Source: Nageia nagi
Lineage: Eukaryota > Pinophyta
DNA: 64,000 nt
Reading direction: 5' to 3'
NCBI GenBank assembly: GCA_050084985.1
Contig: JBITNC010000001.1
Span: 109,306,001 to 109,370,000 of the forward strand
Below, piece after piece: positions 37,670 to 49,038 of this stretch. The translations under genes and the position numbers were made by a program. Positions within the stretch are counted from its first letter, which is position 1. The number at the start of each line of letters is the position of its first letter. The notes beneath the pieces were generated by a model. It saw only the letters and a list, made by a program, of their open reading frames with translations, made no database searches and was not told the origin of the DNA.

Positions 37670-38734
37670 TGTAATATCCCCAAACTCACAAAATGTGATT
37701 TTTGTTAAAGTGTAATATTCCAAAGCTGAAATATCACTACTTAGGAATTTATATATATTTTTATATTTTTCTATCTAGCTCAATTCAAATTAGATCTGCA
37801 AATTGAATAAGAAATAGAGCCAAAAATGAATTTTATTCTTCAAGAGCTAGGATGTCCCAAATGGACAAGTACAATACTCAAGGAAAAATACCCAAATGCT
37901 TAAGAAGGGGAATGTTTGCCCTCATAAGGTAGATTTGGATGATCTAGACCTACAAGTTCTTCAATTTCTTCTCCCCAATGTTGGATGAGCCTCCTCACAC
38001 TATTTTGGTAGGTTAGATCTGGATCTAGAATATGGCTGCACTGGATGGATCTGGATCTACCCCACTAGCTAGATCTAGATCAAGGATGGAATAGTTCCAC
38101 CATATTGGCTCAAATTATTCTAGTAACTCCACCTCACTAGCTTGAGCTACTCTAGCAACTCCACCTCACTAGCTCGAGTTACTATCCTAGCTTAGGTAAG
38201 AACTCCTCCACACTAGCTCGAGCTCTCCCACTAAGCTAGTTGGAAAGTTGCAACTCCACTAGTTGCTAACCCCTAGAAAGAGATAAACTTTGATGATCTT
38301 CAAGCATCCCCCCAAATGATACATCCCATCTTCTTTTATAACAAGATCTCTCATACCTTGGAATCACCCAAAGTGCAATGTCCCTCTTCTGGTGTCTTGG
38401 GATGACAAATTAAATCATCTAGGGACCTAGGAAGCCCAACATCCCATAATGGTTGCCTAGAGATGCTAAATTACAAGATCAATGGCTCATAAATGCAATG
38501 TCCCATTATGAGAGACTAATATTGCATTAATTACAAATAATTGAGCCAGATTAATTAAATAAAATCTAAGGGTGAGTGCCTCAAGGGTCTCTTTAGCCTT
38601 GGTTATAGAAATAAATGCAAAATATTAATAAAATACTCCTAAATTAATTTATTTTTGGTTTCTCCTCCTTTTCCATGAATGTCACACTCCAAGAGGAGAG
38701 AAAGTGGATGTTTTACAAATTTGGGGACATTACA
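37670..38734 (+). repeat. Solo LTR, chromovirus-like, with TSD TCCTT
   Basis: It starts TGTAATATCCCCAAA and ends TTTGGGGACATTACA, a long terminal inverted match (TGTAATATCCCC against GGGGACATTACA). It is flanked by TCCTT on both sides (37665-37669 and 38735-38739). At 1065 bp it fits a gypsy LTR left by recombination between two LTRs. A short local repeat (AACTCCACCTCACTAGCT, near 38118 and 38158) is inside. Orientation is by TG...CA only and could be reversed. Confidence 0.88.
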
Positions 38735-39776
38735 TCCTTGGTGAATTACCCACTAAGAGTATGAAGATAGATTACCAATTTAAATTATCAACTTACATTA
38801 CTAAATCACCATATTATCATGGATTTTTGATAAGCATGGACGTTCATTAATGTATATTTCCAAAATTGAATTTGTATTTATTAATAATTTATTTTTATTA
38901 TATCAAAGGATATTTATTGTAAAAAAGGGATTAACATACATCCAAGGTAATGTAATTAATATAAAAAGAACACCAAATAATGTAAGTGGTATTAAATGCC
39001 TATTAAGGTATCATAAACTATGTAATATGTGATTATACCAAGATAAATAAAAGATCCAAATGTGGTTATAAAAGAATATCAAAGCAAAAGATTCATATAT
39101 GAGCAGATCATCATAAACTAGATAAGAGAATTCATGTATATCATACATCCAAACAACAATAGTATTTTGTAAGACCACTTATCTATATATTTGTTATTAT
39201 CCCTTCATCATATTTCTTATATTTGGAACTATTTCTACATCTAGTTCTAAGTATTTCATAATGTCAATGGCATGCTAACTCTAGGTACATTGACATCATT
39301 TATTTGATGGTTATGTGTATGGTGATTATGTAAAGGAATTTATTATGATTAGCATTGATAGATCTAATAAGGTACATTATTTATTATTATTATAGCTAGT
39401 ATATTTCATATGTATACTTTTGTACTTGAGTTATAGAGAAATAGTTTTCTATTTATTGCATTATGTATTATTTCCTATTTACATTTTTGGTGAACCGACT
39501 ATTTTGAATGCACTTTGCCCTCTTGGATAAGATCTTGCAAAAATTCTAAAATAGATATAGCTTTGCTAATTCCATTTTTTATCTATTTATAAGGTATTGA
39601 TATCTTGCATAATGGAATCAAACTTTATATAGTTGATTCAAGATCTTACTTAGGTAGTAAAAGCCCTAAATCAGAATGTGGCTCAAATTGCTTTGTTGTG
39701 GTAGGCATCTACAAGTAACACTTAATCAATTTCAACTAACCTAGATGTAATAATTTCTAAAATGAAAAATGATAAG
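38735..39776 (+). mobile_element. Gypsy element 'E', left end only
   Basis: A PBS-like TGGTGAACCGAC is at 39488-39499, preceded by CTATTTACA, a likely LTR end. At 39612 an ATG opens a gag start (MESNFI, then LIQDLT, then VVKALNQNVAQIALL) with Gln-to-stop changes. It is cut at 39777 by the LTR of element B. The left limit of the LTR is not known; sequence from 38740 on has no other content. Confidence 0.5.
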
Positions 39777-40498
39777 TGTTAACACCTAAAAAAGAATTTA
39801 ATTTAATTAAAATATGCTTTTAGTTATTTAAAATAATTTATTAAGTAAATGCTCTTTTTCATGTACACTCTAATCTACCTTTATATTTTATGGTAATAGG
39901 TTAGTTCGACATCAAAATAAGCCTAAGGTGGATCCTTAGCACTAGACCTATTGCCTATAAAGGTGGAGGGGTTGTGCATGATAAAATATATGACATGACA
40001 TTACACAATCTCAAATCCTTGATAGGTGAAAATATACTTGTGTCAATCTTGATTGGTGTTTCTTAATACCACCTATCATCTTTAGTTTTTTTTTTTTTAT
40101 ACTCTAATCTCTACATTCCTATGATATTTTATCTCTTTACAAGCAAGATTTGGTGGATCAAAGGTGGTATGATGACATCAAGGGAAAGGGTGAGGTATTT
40201 TGGAATGGTAATTGGGTGCTATCATTGGGTTTTTGGTGCTTTATATGGGTTTAGGTTGAATTGGTGGCATTGTATTTTGGGGAATCTCATAATTCATCCT
40301 CTTTTGATTGAATTTCACCTTCATTATTCATCATGGGTAAAGTACAAGTTTGTATCTTCTATAAATCCAATTTTGACAGGTCAATATCAATTAGGTCATT
40401 ATCATCTTTTATATCATCAATTTCTTGTTATTCATAGTTAATTGGTAAATTTAATTATTCTATAAATAATCCTAATTATTATTATTTTAGTTATAACA
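39777..40498 (+). repeat. 5' LTR of element B
   Basis: 722 bp, from TGTTAACACCTAAAAAAG to AGTTATAACA. It is the best kept member of the three family LTRs at its ends. It holds AATAAGCCTAAGGTGGATCC and AAAGGTGGAGGGG, as in A. The 5' flank is ATAAG; the other flank is lost. Confidence 0.85.
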
Positions 40499-40500
40499 AT

Positions 40501-40516
40501 TGGTGAACATGACATC
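40501..40516 (+). promoter_or_regulatory. Primer binding site of element B
   Basis: TGGTGAACATGACATC, two bases after the LTR end. Compared with H (TGGTGAACCCGACGTG) the changes are mostly transitions. Confidence 0.75.
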
Positions 40517-40587
40517 TTTTTGATACAGCATGTTATCCTTTACTAATCTTGGGATAGAACTAATTTTGAATTTTAAGGGTTTTAAAA

Positions 40588-41820
40588 ATGGAATCAAATT
40601 AGTTTCTTTCCATTATCAATAGCATTGATGAGACCACCAAAGCTAATCTCAAGAAGATGCTATACACAAATGGAAAGACAAATGAAGACTCTAACATTAG
40701 GGGCAATAGTCTATCCTTGGGAGGTGCTCCATCCATGACTAGGGATTCAAATCTATTATGTGATAAGATTCATAATACTAGGGAAACTAATTTACAAGTA
40801 TAACCTATTTTCAAAACATACAATGTTGAGGAAGATCTTATGGATTATATCAACACTTTTGAAATGAAGTTCGAGTTGAAATTTGGGATGAATGACAACT
40901 TGATGGTTAAATATTTTTGTACTATATTTTGAGGTGATGCACTCAATTGGTACTTGTCTTTACCTAGTAATTTAATTAATTATTATGTACAACTTATCTT
41001 ATAATTTTATATCAATTTCAAATATTATGTTCTTAGACAAATGATAATTTTAGATCTAGTTAGTATTATCCAAAGTCCAATTGAGTGATTTGATAAATTT
41101 GCCCAAATATTTCAAGAGATATAGAGCTTGATTTGTAAACCTTTATCCAAGTCTCATGTCATATCCATATTTTTCCATAATATCCATCCTAAATTAAAAA
41201 TCATAGCCCTAAATTACATGACCTTACCCTTTACCAAGATTATGCATAGGCATGCCCAAAAGGAGAAGTGTTTAGTTGATCAAGGTGACTTGAAATATGG
41301 AAACCCTAGAAATCATACTAATGAAAGTGGACATAAAAAAAAGAGGATAAAAAGGTCCATTACATATAAGAACCCTCATCCAAAGAGGAACAAAAGATTC
41401 AAGCAAAGAAAAATTTTAGGAAGAATAATAGGTTACCTTTGGCTCTCATTGTTATGTTCAAGGACTATCTACAAAAAGAGTTAATCAAGCCAAATCCAAA
41501 ATAAGAGCTAGGTACTCATGATTATAAACTTAGTTGGTACAATAAAGTAGAATTTTACAAATATCACAAGGTAAAAGATCAAAGAATAAATGCATGTATG
41601 ATCCTAAGAAAATAATTATAGAAATTATTGGATGATGGTAAGATACAGTATGAGATTTTTATAATAGATTTTGAAGTTGTCAAACCTCTCATAGCAAATG
41701 TCATCTTCAACCAAGAACTATGTAGTTTAGCTAAGATAGGAAGACCTAAAGGGAGTGTCAATATGGCTACAGTAGAGCAAATGGAAGTCCCTCACAATCA
41801 TGGTATATAGTAACTCCTTG
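40588..41820 (+). pseudogene. gag pseudogene of element B
   Basis: ATG at 40588 (MESN), then a run with KANLKKMLYTNGK shared with A (DNIKKMLYGN). The capsid domain is at 40840-41080 (MDYINTFEMKFELKFG, then GDALNWYLSLPSN). A basic tail is in open piece 41128-41484 (ESGHKKKRIKRS). The end 41690-41780 (NVIFNQELCSLAKIGRPKGS) is shared with A. Stops occur at Gln positions. Confidence 0.78.
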
Positions 41821-41920
41821 AATAACTAAAAGTAATTCATGCTAAGTTAAGTATTTTCAAACTTTTACAATTATAAATTGGTAATAGAAATTTTATGCAC
41901 TTAAGATAACTTAAGTTGAT

Positions 41921-42475
41921 ATGAATATCCCTATTGCTAAATTTGTAGCACTAGTAGGCAATCATGATACTAATTTAGTTTATAATATGCTTTCCTTTCA
42001 AGAAAGTGAATTACCTAGTGAATATGTTGATGAGAAAAACCTAGGATTGTATATTTGTGTTAACATTGATAATGTTCCTATTAAAAAAGCTTTGATTGAT
42101 ATTGGTTCAAATATCAATGTATAATTAGTTGAATTCTTGCAAAAAATCTTTCCTTTCATTTATGTAAAAATGAAAAGAACCACTATTAGTATAAAAGGGT
42201 TTGATAATATTGAAAAAGAATATATTGGATATGTATCTATGCCTATTAAAGTAGATGGTAAAATGGTTCATAAATTTTTTATGTTTTTCAAGTAAAATTA
42301 CCATATAAATTGTTACTTAGTAGAACATGGATTCATAAGACTAGGGTTATTACTTCCACATTGCATAGATCAATTAAATTTATGTACAAAGGTAAGCAAG
42401 TTACTATTTATGTAGAATATGACCTTACAAATGTGTGTCAAGTAGCTAAGAGATTTTGGATTCCTTAGGATTTAA
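41921..42475 (+). pseudogene. Aspartic protease pseudogene of element B
   Basis: Open piece 41921-42124 ends with VNIDNVPIKKALIDIGSNINV. The catalytic LID is kept; the next residue is Ile instead of Thr/Ser, then Gly, so D-[ST]-G has become D-I-G. The next part (42140-42470) includes FPFIYVKMKRTTISIKGFDN and the strand before LLLGRTW, here LLSRTW. A TAA cuts it at 42122. Confidence 0.75.
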
Positions 42476-42879
42476 TAAAAAGTGAGAAAGATGCACCAAA
42501 ACTTATCACCACCATCATCCAATAAGAGATAAGCATTCGTACATACAAAATCCTAGAGATAGACATTTGGGAGAATTTTAGGGAGCTTGAATGACTCCTT
42601 AAAATCCTAAAAACATAGTGTTTCCACTATGAGGAGACTAAAACTAAACTCTTCTACTTCATTCTTGAGCATAATAGTGATCTCAAGGAATACATGAATT
42701 TCCTCTATCAAGAACACAAAGAAAAATGTGCATTTGATAGTGAGGATATAGCTCCCATTTCATAAAAAATATTAGGTTAGGTAAGTATGCATTTTAATAA
42801 TATTGATTATGCTTTTATACATTTAAATAATATTGATTATACTTTTGTTAATGAATATATAAATAAATATTAGTAAGAT

Positions 42880-43640
42880 GGAAAAGGATTATGTAATAAT
42901 GAGAAGGTCATCATAGATCCCATTCCAAATGAAGGTCAATATAAGAGAATAATTGATGTTGGATTTGATGATCCTACACCTAGCTTATTTTCATTAGTTC
43001 TAATGATTCAATATGTGGATAATAGTGAATAGTACTACACCAAATCTATATATGATGAGTGGATAAATTATGGCATGATGCATGATCTAAAAAAGGAGTT
43101 ACAAGCTTACTATTTAGATCCATTCTTACCTCCTATAGCTCAGGTTTGAGTGGACATATTTAGAAAATATAATGCCATTATTGAGAATTTGGGGGAATAA
43201 AATGAGTTCCCTAAATTTATTGAAAAGAGGCTTGAAACATGGTTCATATGATATCAAACATATTTTGATGAGGAGGTCTACATAGATGGCATAGACATTG
43301 AAGGTTAGAGCCTCATAATTCTTTTTATTTTCATTCATTTTTCATTAATTTTTTTTTCATTTTTCATCAAGTTAATCCTAGGTATAAATAATTTATCTTT
43401 CATAGTTAGTATTCCCATCCCTTAATGGGGTGATGATCATATGTTTATAGTATTTTTGCTTTGTTATTCCTATCTCTTATAGTTGATTTTGGATGCATGA
43501 TTGGGGCTATTACCTATGCCTCCCCAACTTAGTGAAGAAATATCCTATCTTAGTGAAGAAGTAGTAGAAGTAAATATAAATGCCCAAGAGGACCCATGGT
43601 TGTTGAAAATAGGATATTGGTTAGCCTTGGAATAATGGTA
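42880..43640 (+). pseudogene. Linker region of element B
   Basis: At 42895-43000 there is IIDPIPNEGQYKRIIDVGFDD, matching the part after the G-patch of A (IIDPIPNEGQHKRTIDVRFDE). At 43510-43610 it reads MPQLSEEISYLSEEVVEVN, the acidic linker before the RT, again matching A. The G-patch glycines themselves are mostly lost. Confidence 0.7.
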
Positions 43641-43649
43641 AAGGTACCA

Positions 43650-44420
43650 CCTATTATTAAAAGAGATTTTTGATATATTTGCTTTGTCTTATTATGATAT
43701 ACCTGGTCTTGATCCCTATTTTGTTACTCATAGCCTAGTTGTCAATGAAATTATCAAACTAGTTGAATAAAAGCCTAGAAAGATGCATCCTAGGGTAGCC
43801 CTTTCTATTAAAAATGAAATTAAAAATCATATTTTTGATAATTTCATTATTCCCATTGATTACTCTCCATGGAGTTTTAACATTATGCCTATAGCTAAGC
43901 CTACTAGTGAAATATGATGTTGTACAAATTTTAGATATATCAACAAGGTATGTCCTACAGATGCCTTTCTTTTACCTAACATTGATATTATTATAGATTC
44001 AAAAATAAGGCATGAGATTTTATCTTTCATGGATGGATTTTTTAGCTACAATTAATATAGGATCAATAAGAAGGACCAACATAAGATAGCTTTTGTTACT
44101 CCATGCCTTTTGGTGTAAAGAATGTAGGTGCAACTTATCAAAGAGCCATAGTGAGTATATTCTATATTAAGATCCATGATAGTGTTGAGGTATATATTGA
44201 TGATATCCTATCCAATCCATAACCAACTATAATCACATTTCAGATCTAATAAATATTTTCCAAAGAATGAGAGAATACAAGTTGAAATTGGAAACTTAGA
44301 AGTGTGCATTTGCAAACTCATTAGGTAAATTACTTGGGTTCATTATTTCTATAAGAGCCATAAAGGTGGATCCCAAGAAATTTTTAGCTATTGTTTATTT
44401 TTCTCCTCTTAATAACTTGA
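43650..44420 (+). pseudogene. Reverse transcriptase pseudogene of element B
   Basis: RT entry reads LSYYDIPGLDPYFVTHSLVV (43690-43750). The palm follows: INKVCPTDAFLLPNIDIIID (43940-44000) and ILSFMDGFFSYN (44020). The catalytic box is YIDD at 44193-44204. Frameshifts near 44100 and several stops break it. Confidence 0.82.
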
Positions 44421-44425
44421 AATAA

Positions 44426-45560
44426 TTGAGAATTATTCAAGGGAAAGTGCAAGTAGTTAGAAGGTTCATGGCTCACCTAGTAGATATGACTTCCCCATTT
44501 TCTCATTTGTTGAAGAAAGGTGAGAAGTTCATTTGGGATAAAAAGTATCAAAAGTTTTTGGAAAACATAAAAAGGTATCTTAATAACACTCCATTTTTAA
44601 CCCATTTTAATTTTAAAAAGATTTTATTACTTTATGTTTCAACAATATTATGTTCATTAGGGGTAATGCTAGTTTAAAATGATGACAATAATAAGGAAAA
44701 GAGCAATCTACTATGTTAGTAAAACTTTACTTGATTATAAAATAAGGTATACCCTAATTAAAAATATATATTTTGTTATAGTTTTATCAACCATAAAGTT
44801 AATACATTATATGAATATAAATACAACTATTTTCATAGCTCAGGATGATCCTCTAGGATATCTCATGTCCAAGTCCTACCTATCTAGAAGGGCTACAAAA
44901 TGCATAATGTTGCTTCAAGAGTTTGATTTAGTCTTTATAACTCATAAGTCAATAAAGGGACATGATATAATATATTTTATTACAAATCACCCATGGAATT
45001 AATTATATAACATACAAGAATAGATATTATATGAAGTGAATGGATATAAAAACCCTCAACCAAGTGCTACTACTACATCTGTATAATATTGCTCTATTTT
45101 TTAGCCTAAATATCTACAAGTTTTTATTGGTTTCATGGAAAATGATGAATGGACCCTATTATTTGATGGTTCTAAGTGGATTCATAAAGTAGGGTTAGGA
45201 ATTATTCTCATCAACCCTCATAGTGATTGTTTCCCTATGTATTATCATTTAAATTTTGATTTCACTAACAATATGGTAGAATGTGAGGAACCAATTCTAG
45301 GTAAGAAAGTTGCAATACTTTTTAAAGTAAATAAAATCAAAATATTTGATGATTCTCAACTCATTATGAAGAAAGTGTCCAACATCTATAACACCAAAGA
45401 TCCCAAGTTACAACCATATAAAGAAATGGTAGAGAATCTCTTCATTTACTTCAATAAGTACAAAATTGATAACATTCTAAGAGACAACAACATATATTTT
45501 GATGCAATGGCTAGTACCACTTCCTTTATTCCTATTTCCATATAATATAAAGAAACTATT
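44426..45560 (+). pseudogene. Dual RNase H pseudogene of element B
   Basis: Pieces 44426-44677 and 44679-45002 are the thumb and the RT-linked RNase H (LLLYVSTILCSLGVMLV, then YYVSKTLLDYKIRYTLIKN). Piece 45135-45545 is the second RNase H (WTLLFDGSKWIHKVGLGII, with the catalytic Asp kept, and DSQLIMKKVSN). It is better kept than the copy in A, which has Tyr for that Asp. Confidence 0.84.
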
Positions 45561-45870
45561 CTCATAATTAAATACATAGGTAAACCTTCTCATGAATTTG
45601 TTATTAAAGATTTCATTAAGGATCCTTATATTTCTGCTACTTGTATCAATGTGTGTTAGTGGTATCAATATATTTTCAATTATCTTAAAGATGGTGTTGT
45701 TTCTATTACCTTTGATCATAATGCTAGAATTAGACTTTAAAAGCTAGCAACCAAGTATGTAATCATAGGTGATTTGTTGTATAGAAGATATTTTAATGGT
45801 GCTTTTCTTTGATGATTAATGGGTAATGAAGTAGACATGGTCCTTCTGAAGGAATATAATGTTCCATGGT
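45561..45870 (+). pseudogene. Start of integrase of element B
   Basis: The sequence reads ARIRL, then KLATKYVIIGDLLYRRYFNG (45740-45800) and ends VDMVLLKEYNVPWF near 45870. Element A has the same run up to its zinc domain. The HHCC domain, core and C-terminal part are absent, so the element was cut here. Confidence 0.7.
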
Positions 45871-46283
45871 TTGAATTCTAGTGTAATTTTTAATTCCAAC
45901 AACTCCTAACTTCCTATATTTTCCATCTACTATTATACCTACCATAATCAATATGTTGTAGGACCATAGTTGAGTATCAAATACTCAAGATCTGCTTCTT
46001 TGAATGAGATAGATCTAATTTTATACTTCATCACTAGCATCCATACTCTTCTCTAATTTTGTAGGTGCTTTATTTATATTTTTGATGCCCATACCACCTT
46101 ATCTAATTTTTATGAGCACTTCATTTATGGTTTTGCATAGATTTGCAACCTATGAGTTCACATAGAGCCTTCTACACTTAGTTTATTTTGTATAAATAGG
46201 GACTTCATCTCCCATCCTCAATAGAATATGCTTAATGTAATGTTATGCTACCATTTTTTCCATAGAATATAAATAATTCCTAT
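45871..46283 (+). repeat. Old LTR-like sequence, left part (host of element F)
   Basis: A TATAAATAGG at 46191-46200 followed by a transcribed-leader-like stretch is typical of the middle of a plant gypsy LTR. The sequence resumes after copia F at 54499. The last five bases (CCTAT) are the target site. LTR borders were not found. No ORF. Confidence 0.4.
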
Positions 46284-46528
46284 TGTTGAGCAAGTGTGAT
46301 TGTCATTGTTGTCAACACGTGGTTTTGGCTGTGTCTTCACGTGAGTTTTTCTAGAGCAGATAAGCAGGCTTCCGGAATGATAGGCAGGCTTCCGAAATGA
46401 AGTGATGACGTTCCGGAATGAAATGATAAAGCAGAGTTGTGGAAAAGTTCGGGTTCTGGAAAAGGTGAGAGTTGTAGAGAAGTCCGGGTTCCGGAGGATA
46501 TGAGTGATTGTCATGCAGTTAACAAGGT

Positions 46529-47018
46529 GTTGATCGGGTTCTAGAGGTTTGACCGCGTTCCGGAGGTGAAGTGTGATTGTAATTGTTGTTAACAAGATGT
46601 TGATCGGGTTTCGGAGGTTTTTGACCGGGTTCTGGAGGTGAAGCGTGACTGTAACTATTGTCAACAAGGTGTTGATCGGGTTCCAGAGGTTTGACCGAGT
46701 TTCGGAGGTGAAGTGTGATTGTAATTATTATTAACAAGGTGTTGATCGGGTTCCAGAGGTTTGACCGAGTTCCGGAGGTGAAGTGTGATTGTAATTGTTG
46801 TTAACAAGATGTTGATCGGGTTCCGGAGGTTTGACCGAGTTTCGGAGGTGAAGTGTGATTGTAATTGTTGTTAACAAGGTGTTGATCGGGTTCCGGAGGT
46901 TTGACCGAGTTCTGGAGGTGAAGTGTGATTATAATTGTTGTTAACAAGGTGTTGATCGGGTTCCGGAGGTTTGACCGAGTTCCGAAGGTGATGAGTGATT
47001 GTAATGTTGTCAACACGT
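46529..47018 (+). repeat. 70-bp tandem array in 5' LTR of F (7 units)
   Basis: Units start with GTTGATCGGG at 46529, 46599, 46671, 46741, 46811, 46881 and 46951. Each has two (T)TCCGGAGGT palindrome sites or decayed forms (CCAGA, TCGGA, CTGGA) and GTTAACAAGGT at the end. The 3' LTR has the same seven units at 52051, 52121, 52193, 52263, 52333, 52403 and 52473, so the array was present at insertion. Confidence 0.95.
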
Positions 47019-47430
47019 GATTTTGGTAAAGCCAGGGTTAGTAAACAAAGCGTTCAAGAAGAGATGACATCAGCGATTTTGGGCCTTCACTCAAATCTGA
47101 AGTCCGAAAGTGATGAGGTAAGCAAGGAGCGATCAAAGAGCCGAAGCCAGCGAGTAAAACAATCTGGAAGCAAGAGATGACATCACGGGGAGAACGATGT
47201 TCACATTTGTGAATAGAACCGGGTTCCAGAGATGATGAGGTCAGTAAAGAGTGATCAAAGAGCCGGAGCCAGCGAATAAAGCATTCCGGAATGCAGAGCT
47301 AAGATTGGCAAAGAGAGATTGACAATACGGAGTCCATAAAGTAAATGTCCCGGAAGTAAAATATTCTGGATTAAAAAGGATGATGTCACAGAAAATAAGA
47401 GAGTCACGTTGTGGTAAAGATCGGAGTCCG

Positions 47431-47750
47431 GAGATGATGACATCATGGTGTAGGTGTTGAAAAGTCCGGAGACAAAAGTGCGAAGATAAAAGTGCAGAGA
47501 CAGGAGTCCGGAGATGATGACATAATGGTGTAGGTGTTGAAAAGTCCGGAGACAAAAGTGCAAAGATAAAAGTGCGGAGATCGGAGTCCGGAGATGATGA
47601 CATCATGGTGAAGGTGTTGAAAAGATCGGAGATAAACGTTCAGAGATAAAAGTCCAGAGACAAAAGTTCGAAGATAAAGGTCCGGAGATGATGACATCAT
47701 GCGGGAAGCATTTTTACTCTACTACCAGAGTCCGGAGATGATGGCATCAT
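47431..47750 (+). repeat. 80-bp tandem array in 5' LTR of F
   Basis: GAGATGATGACATCATGGTG repeats at 47431, 47511 and 47591, and in shorter units at 47685 and 47735. Each is preceded by GTCCG. Between them are AAAGT(C/G)CGGAGA runs. Each unit has a TGACATCA core, close to the bZIP site TGACGTCA. Confidence 0.92.
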
Positions 47751-48532
47751 GGTGTAAGTGTTTAAAAGTCCGGAATTAATAGAAATATCATTATGAAGAA
47801 GACAAAGAGTTCGAAATTAATAGAAATATCATTATGAAGAAGACAAAGAGTCCGGAATTATGAGAAATAATTAGATACTGTCAAATCTCCAAAATCAGTG
47901 GAGGAAGAGCTATACTTGTCTAAACAACTCTGTTTGAGCAATAGGAGCGTTCGACAGTTACAGCAATTGCAGACTTAGACAGTGAACTCCCTTTGGTGCA
48001 GGAGCAGTTACAAATAAGGATTCCTTTTTCAGTTTGTTTTTGATAACGTGTAATGATCGGAATAGTTTCTTGGAGTTTTCTTGATGTGTAATGGTAAATT
48101 ACAGGAATGAGGTGAAGAGTGAATGAGAGAAAAGCAGGAGTGTGTGGAGTGTGAAAAAGTAGGACATAGGGTGAGAAGTTAATGAAGCGGAAGTTGTGAT
48201 TGCACAGCAAAAAGAGAGAAAAGAAGTGTAAGTGAGGTAGTGCTGTGTGGAGTGTGAAGAATCCATTGTGTGTAGTGTGAAGTATCCGTAGTGGGTAGAG
48301 TGAAGGGCCGGGGTGGAGGCAAAAGAGTGTGATGAGATGTGCGTGAAGTGAAGTGTGCAAATGCAGGTAATTGTATGTATGTGGTGAGAAGAGAAGTGGG
48401 TGAGAGCAGGTAACGGTGTGGAAGAGGGAAGTATCCGGAGTGTGTGAAGTGAGCATTGGAGCTAGACCATTGAGGGTCTTCAGAACTGTATTCCTTCCTC
48501 CCTTTTAATGTTGTCTCAAGTGGGTGCTTGAT

Positions 48533-48760
48533 AAGTGGTAGTTGGTGCTATCCTTCATAGTTGGTGCTGTGAATTTGAGAGCTGGAGTTGGTGCTCCAAG
48601 CAGTAGGTGCTGCTTTACTCAAAGTGGTATTGGGTGCTACCCTTCATAGTTGGTGCTGTGAATTTGAGAGCTGGAGTTGGTGCTCCAAGCAGTTGGCGCT
48701 ATTATTCTCAAAGTGGTAGTTGGTGCTACCCTTCATAGTTGGTGCTGTGAATCTGTAAGC
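48533..48760 (+). repeat. 89-bp tandem array in 5' LTR of F
   Basis: AAGTGGTA at 48533, 48622 and 48711 starts units with GGTGCTACCCTTCATAGT, TGGTGCTGTGAATTTGAG and GGAGTTGGTGCTCCAAG. The last unit is partial. TTGGTGCT is a sub-repeat. The 3' LTR has the same at 54053, 54143 and 54232. Confidence 0.92.
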
Positions 48761-48977
48761 TTTCTTTAATGGCTGGATTTGGATTGGTGTCCAAGCAGTC
48801 ATTTTCGGGGATGTAGCCAAACTGGTGAACCTCGTTACATCTGGTGTTGTGTGATGTACTGGTGTGCTTGCTCATTTTTCTCTGACTTTTAATCTATCTT
48901 TATTTAAGAAGATTAAATTGATTATTTTTATATACACTGATTCACCCCCCTCTCAGTGTCACTCGAAGAACAACAAT

Positions 48978-48989
48978 TGGTATCAGAGC
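48978..48989 (+). promoter_or_regulatory. Primer binding site of copia F
   Basis: TGGTATCAGAGC, two bases after the LTR, a perfect match to the initiator-Met-tRNA-type PBS of copia elements, followed by CACG. Confidence 0.95.
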
Positions 48990-49038
48990 CACGTTCCTAC
49001 TCAGGCTATAACAGCTAAGGAGATCCGGTAGTGACACT

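Larger units (their letters stand above)
39777..45870 (+). mobile_element. Degenerate gypsy element 'B', truncated in integrase
   Basis: On the + strand: LTR 39777-40498, PBS 40501, gag from 40588, protease, G-patch linker, RT, two RNase H and the beginning of integrase up to about 45870. Same family as A, by LTR, gag start and pol phrases. The integrase core, the C-terminal part and the 3' LTR are missing; the next sequence looks like part of another LTR. Stops are present in all parts. Confidence 0.88.
46284..48975 (+). repeat. 5' LTR of copia F
   Basis: 2692 bp. Contains three separate tandem arrays (70, 80 and 89 bp units) and about twenty CCGGA sites, many in TTCCGGA or GTCCGGA form. 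A G-box CACGTG lies at 46316-46321. A TATATAC-type box near 48928 is close to the 3' end. Minus-strand ORFs seen here (such as 47920-48456) are by-products of the repeat composition. Confidence 0.96.

Noticed and set aside
46248-47016. Minus-strand ORFs in the 70-bp array of F (PPEPDQHLVNNN repeats)
   Set aside because: Translation of the tandem repeat; a 70-bp unit is not a multiple of three, so the frame cycles. No gene.
47241-47700. Minus-strand ORFs in the 80-bp array (SSPDS-LRTF repeats)
   Set aside because: Repeat by-product; no start context, no family.
47920-48456. 178-aa minus-strand ORF in 5' LTR of F, with a 165-aa partner in the 3' LTR (53480-53977)
   Set aside because: His/Ser/Thr/Leu-rich, no domain, start and end differ between the LTRs, and it follows from GA/GTG-rich composition of the other strand.
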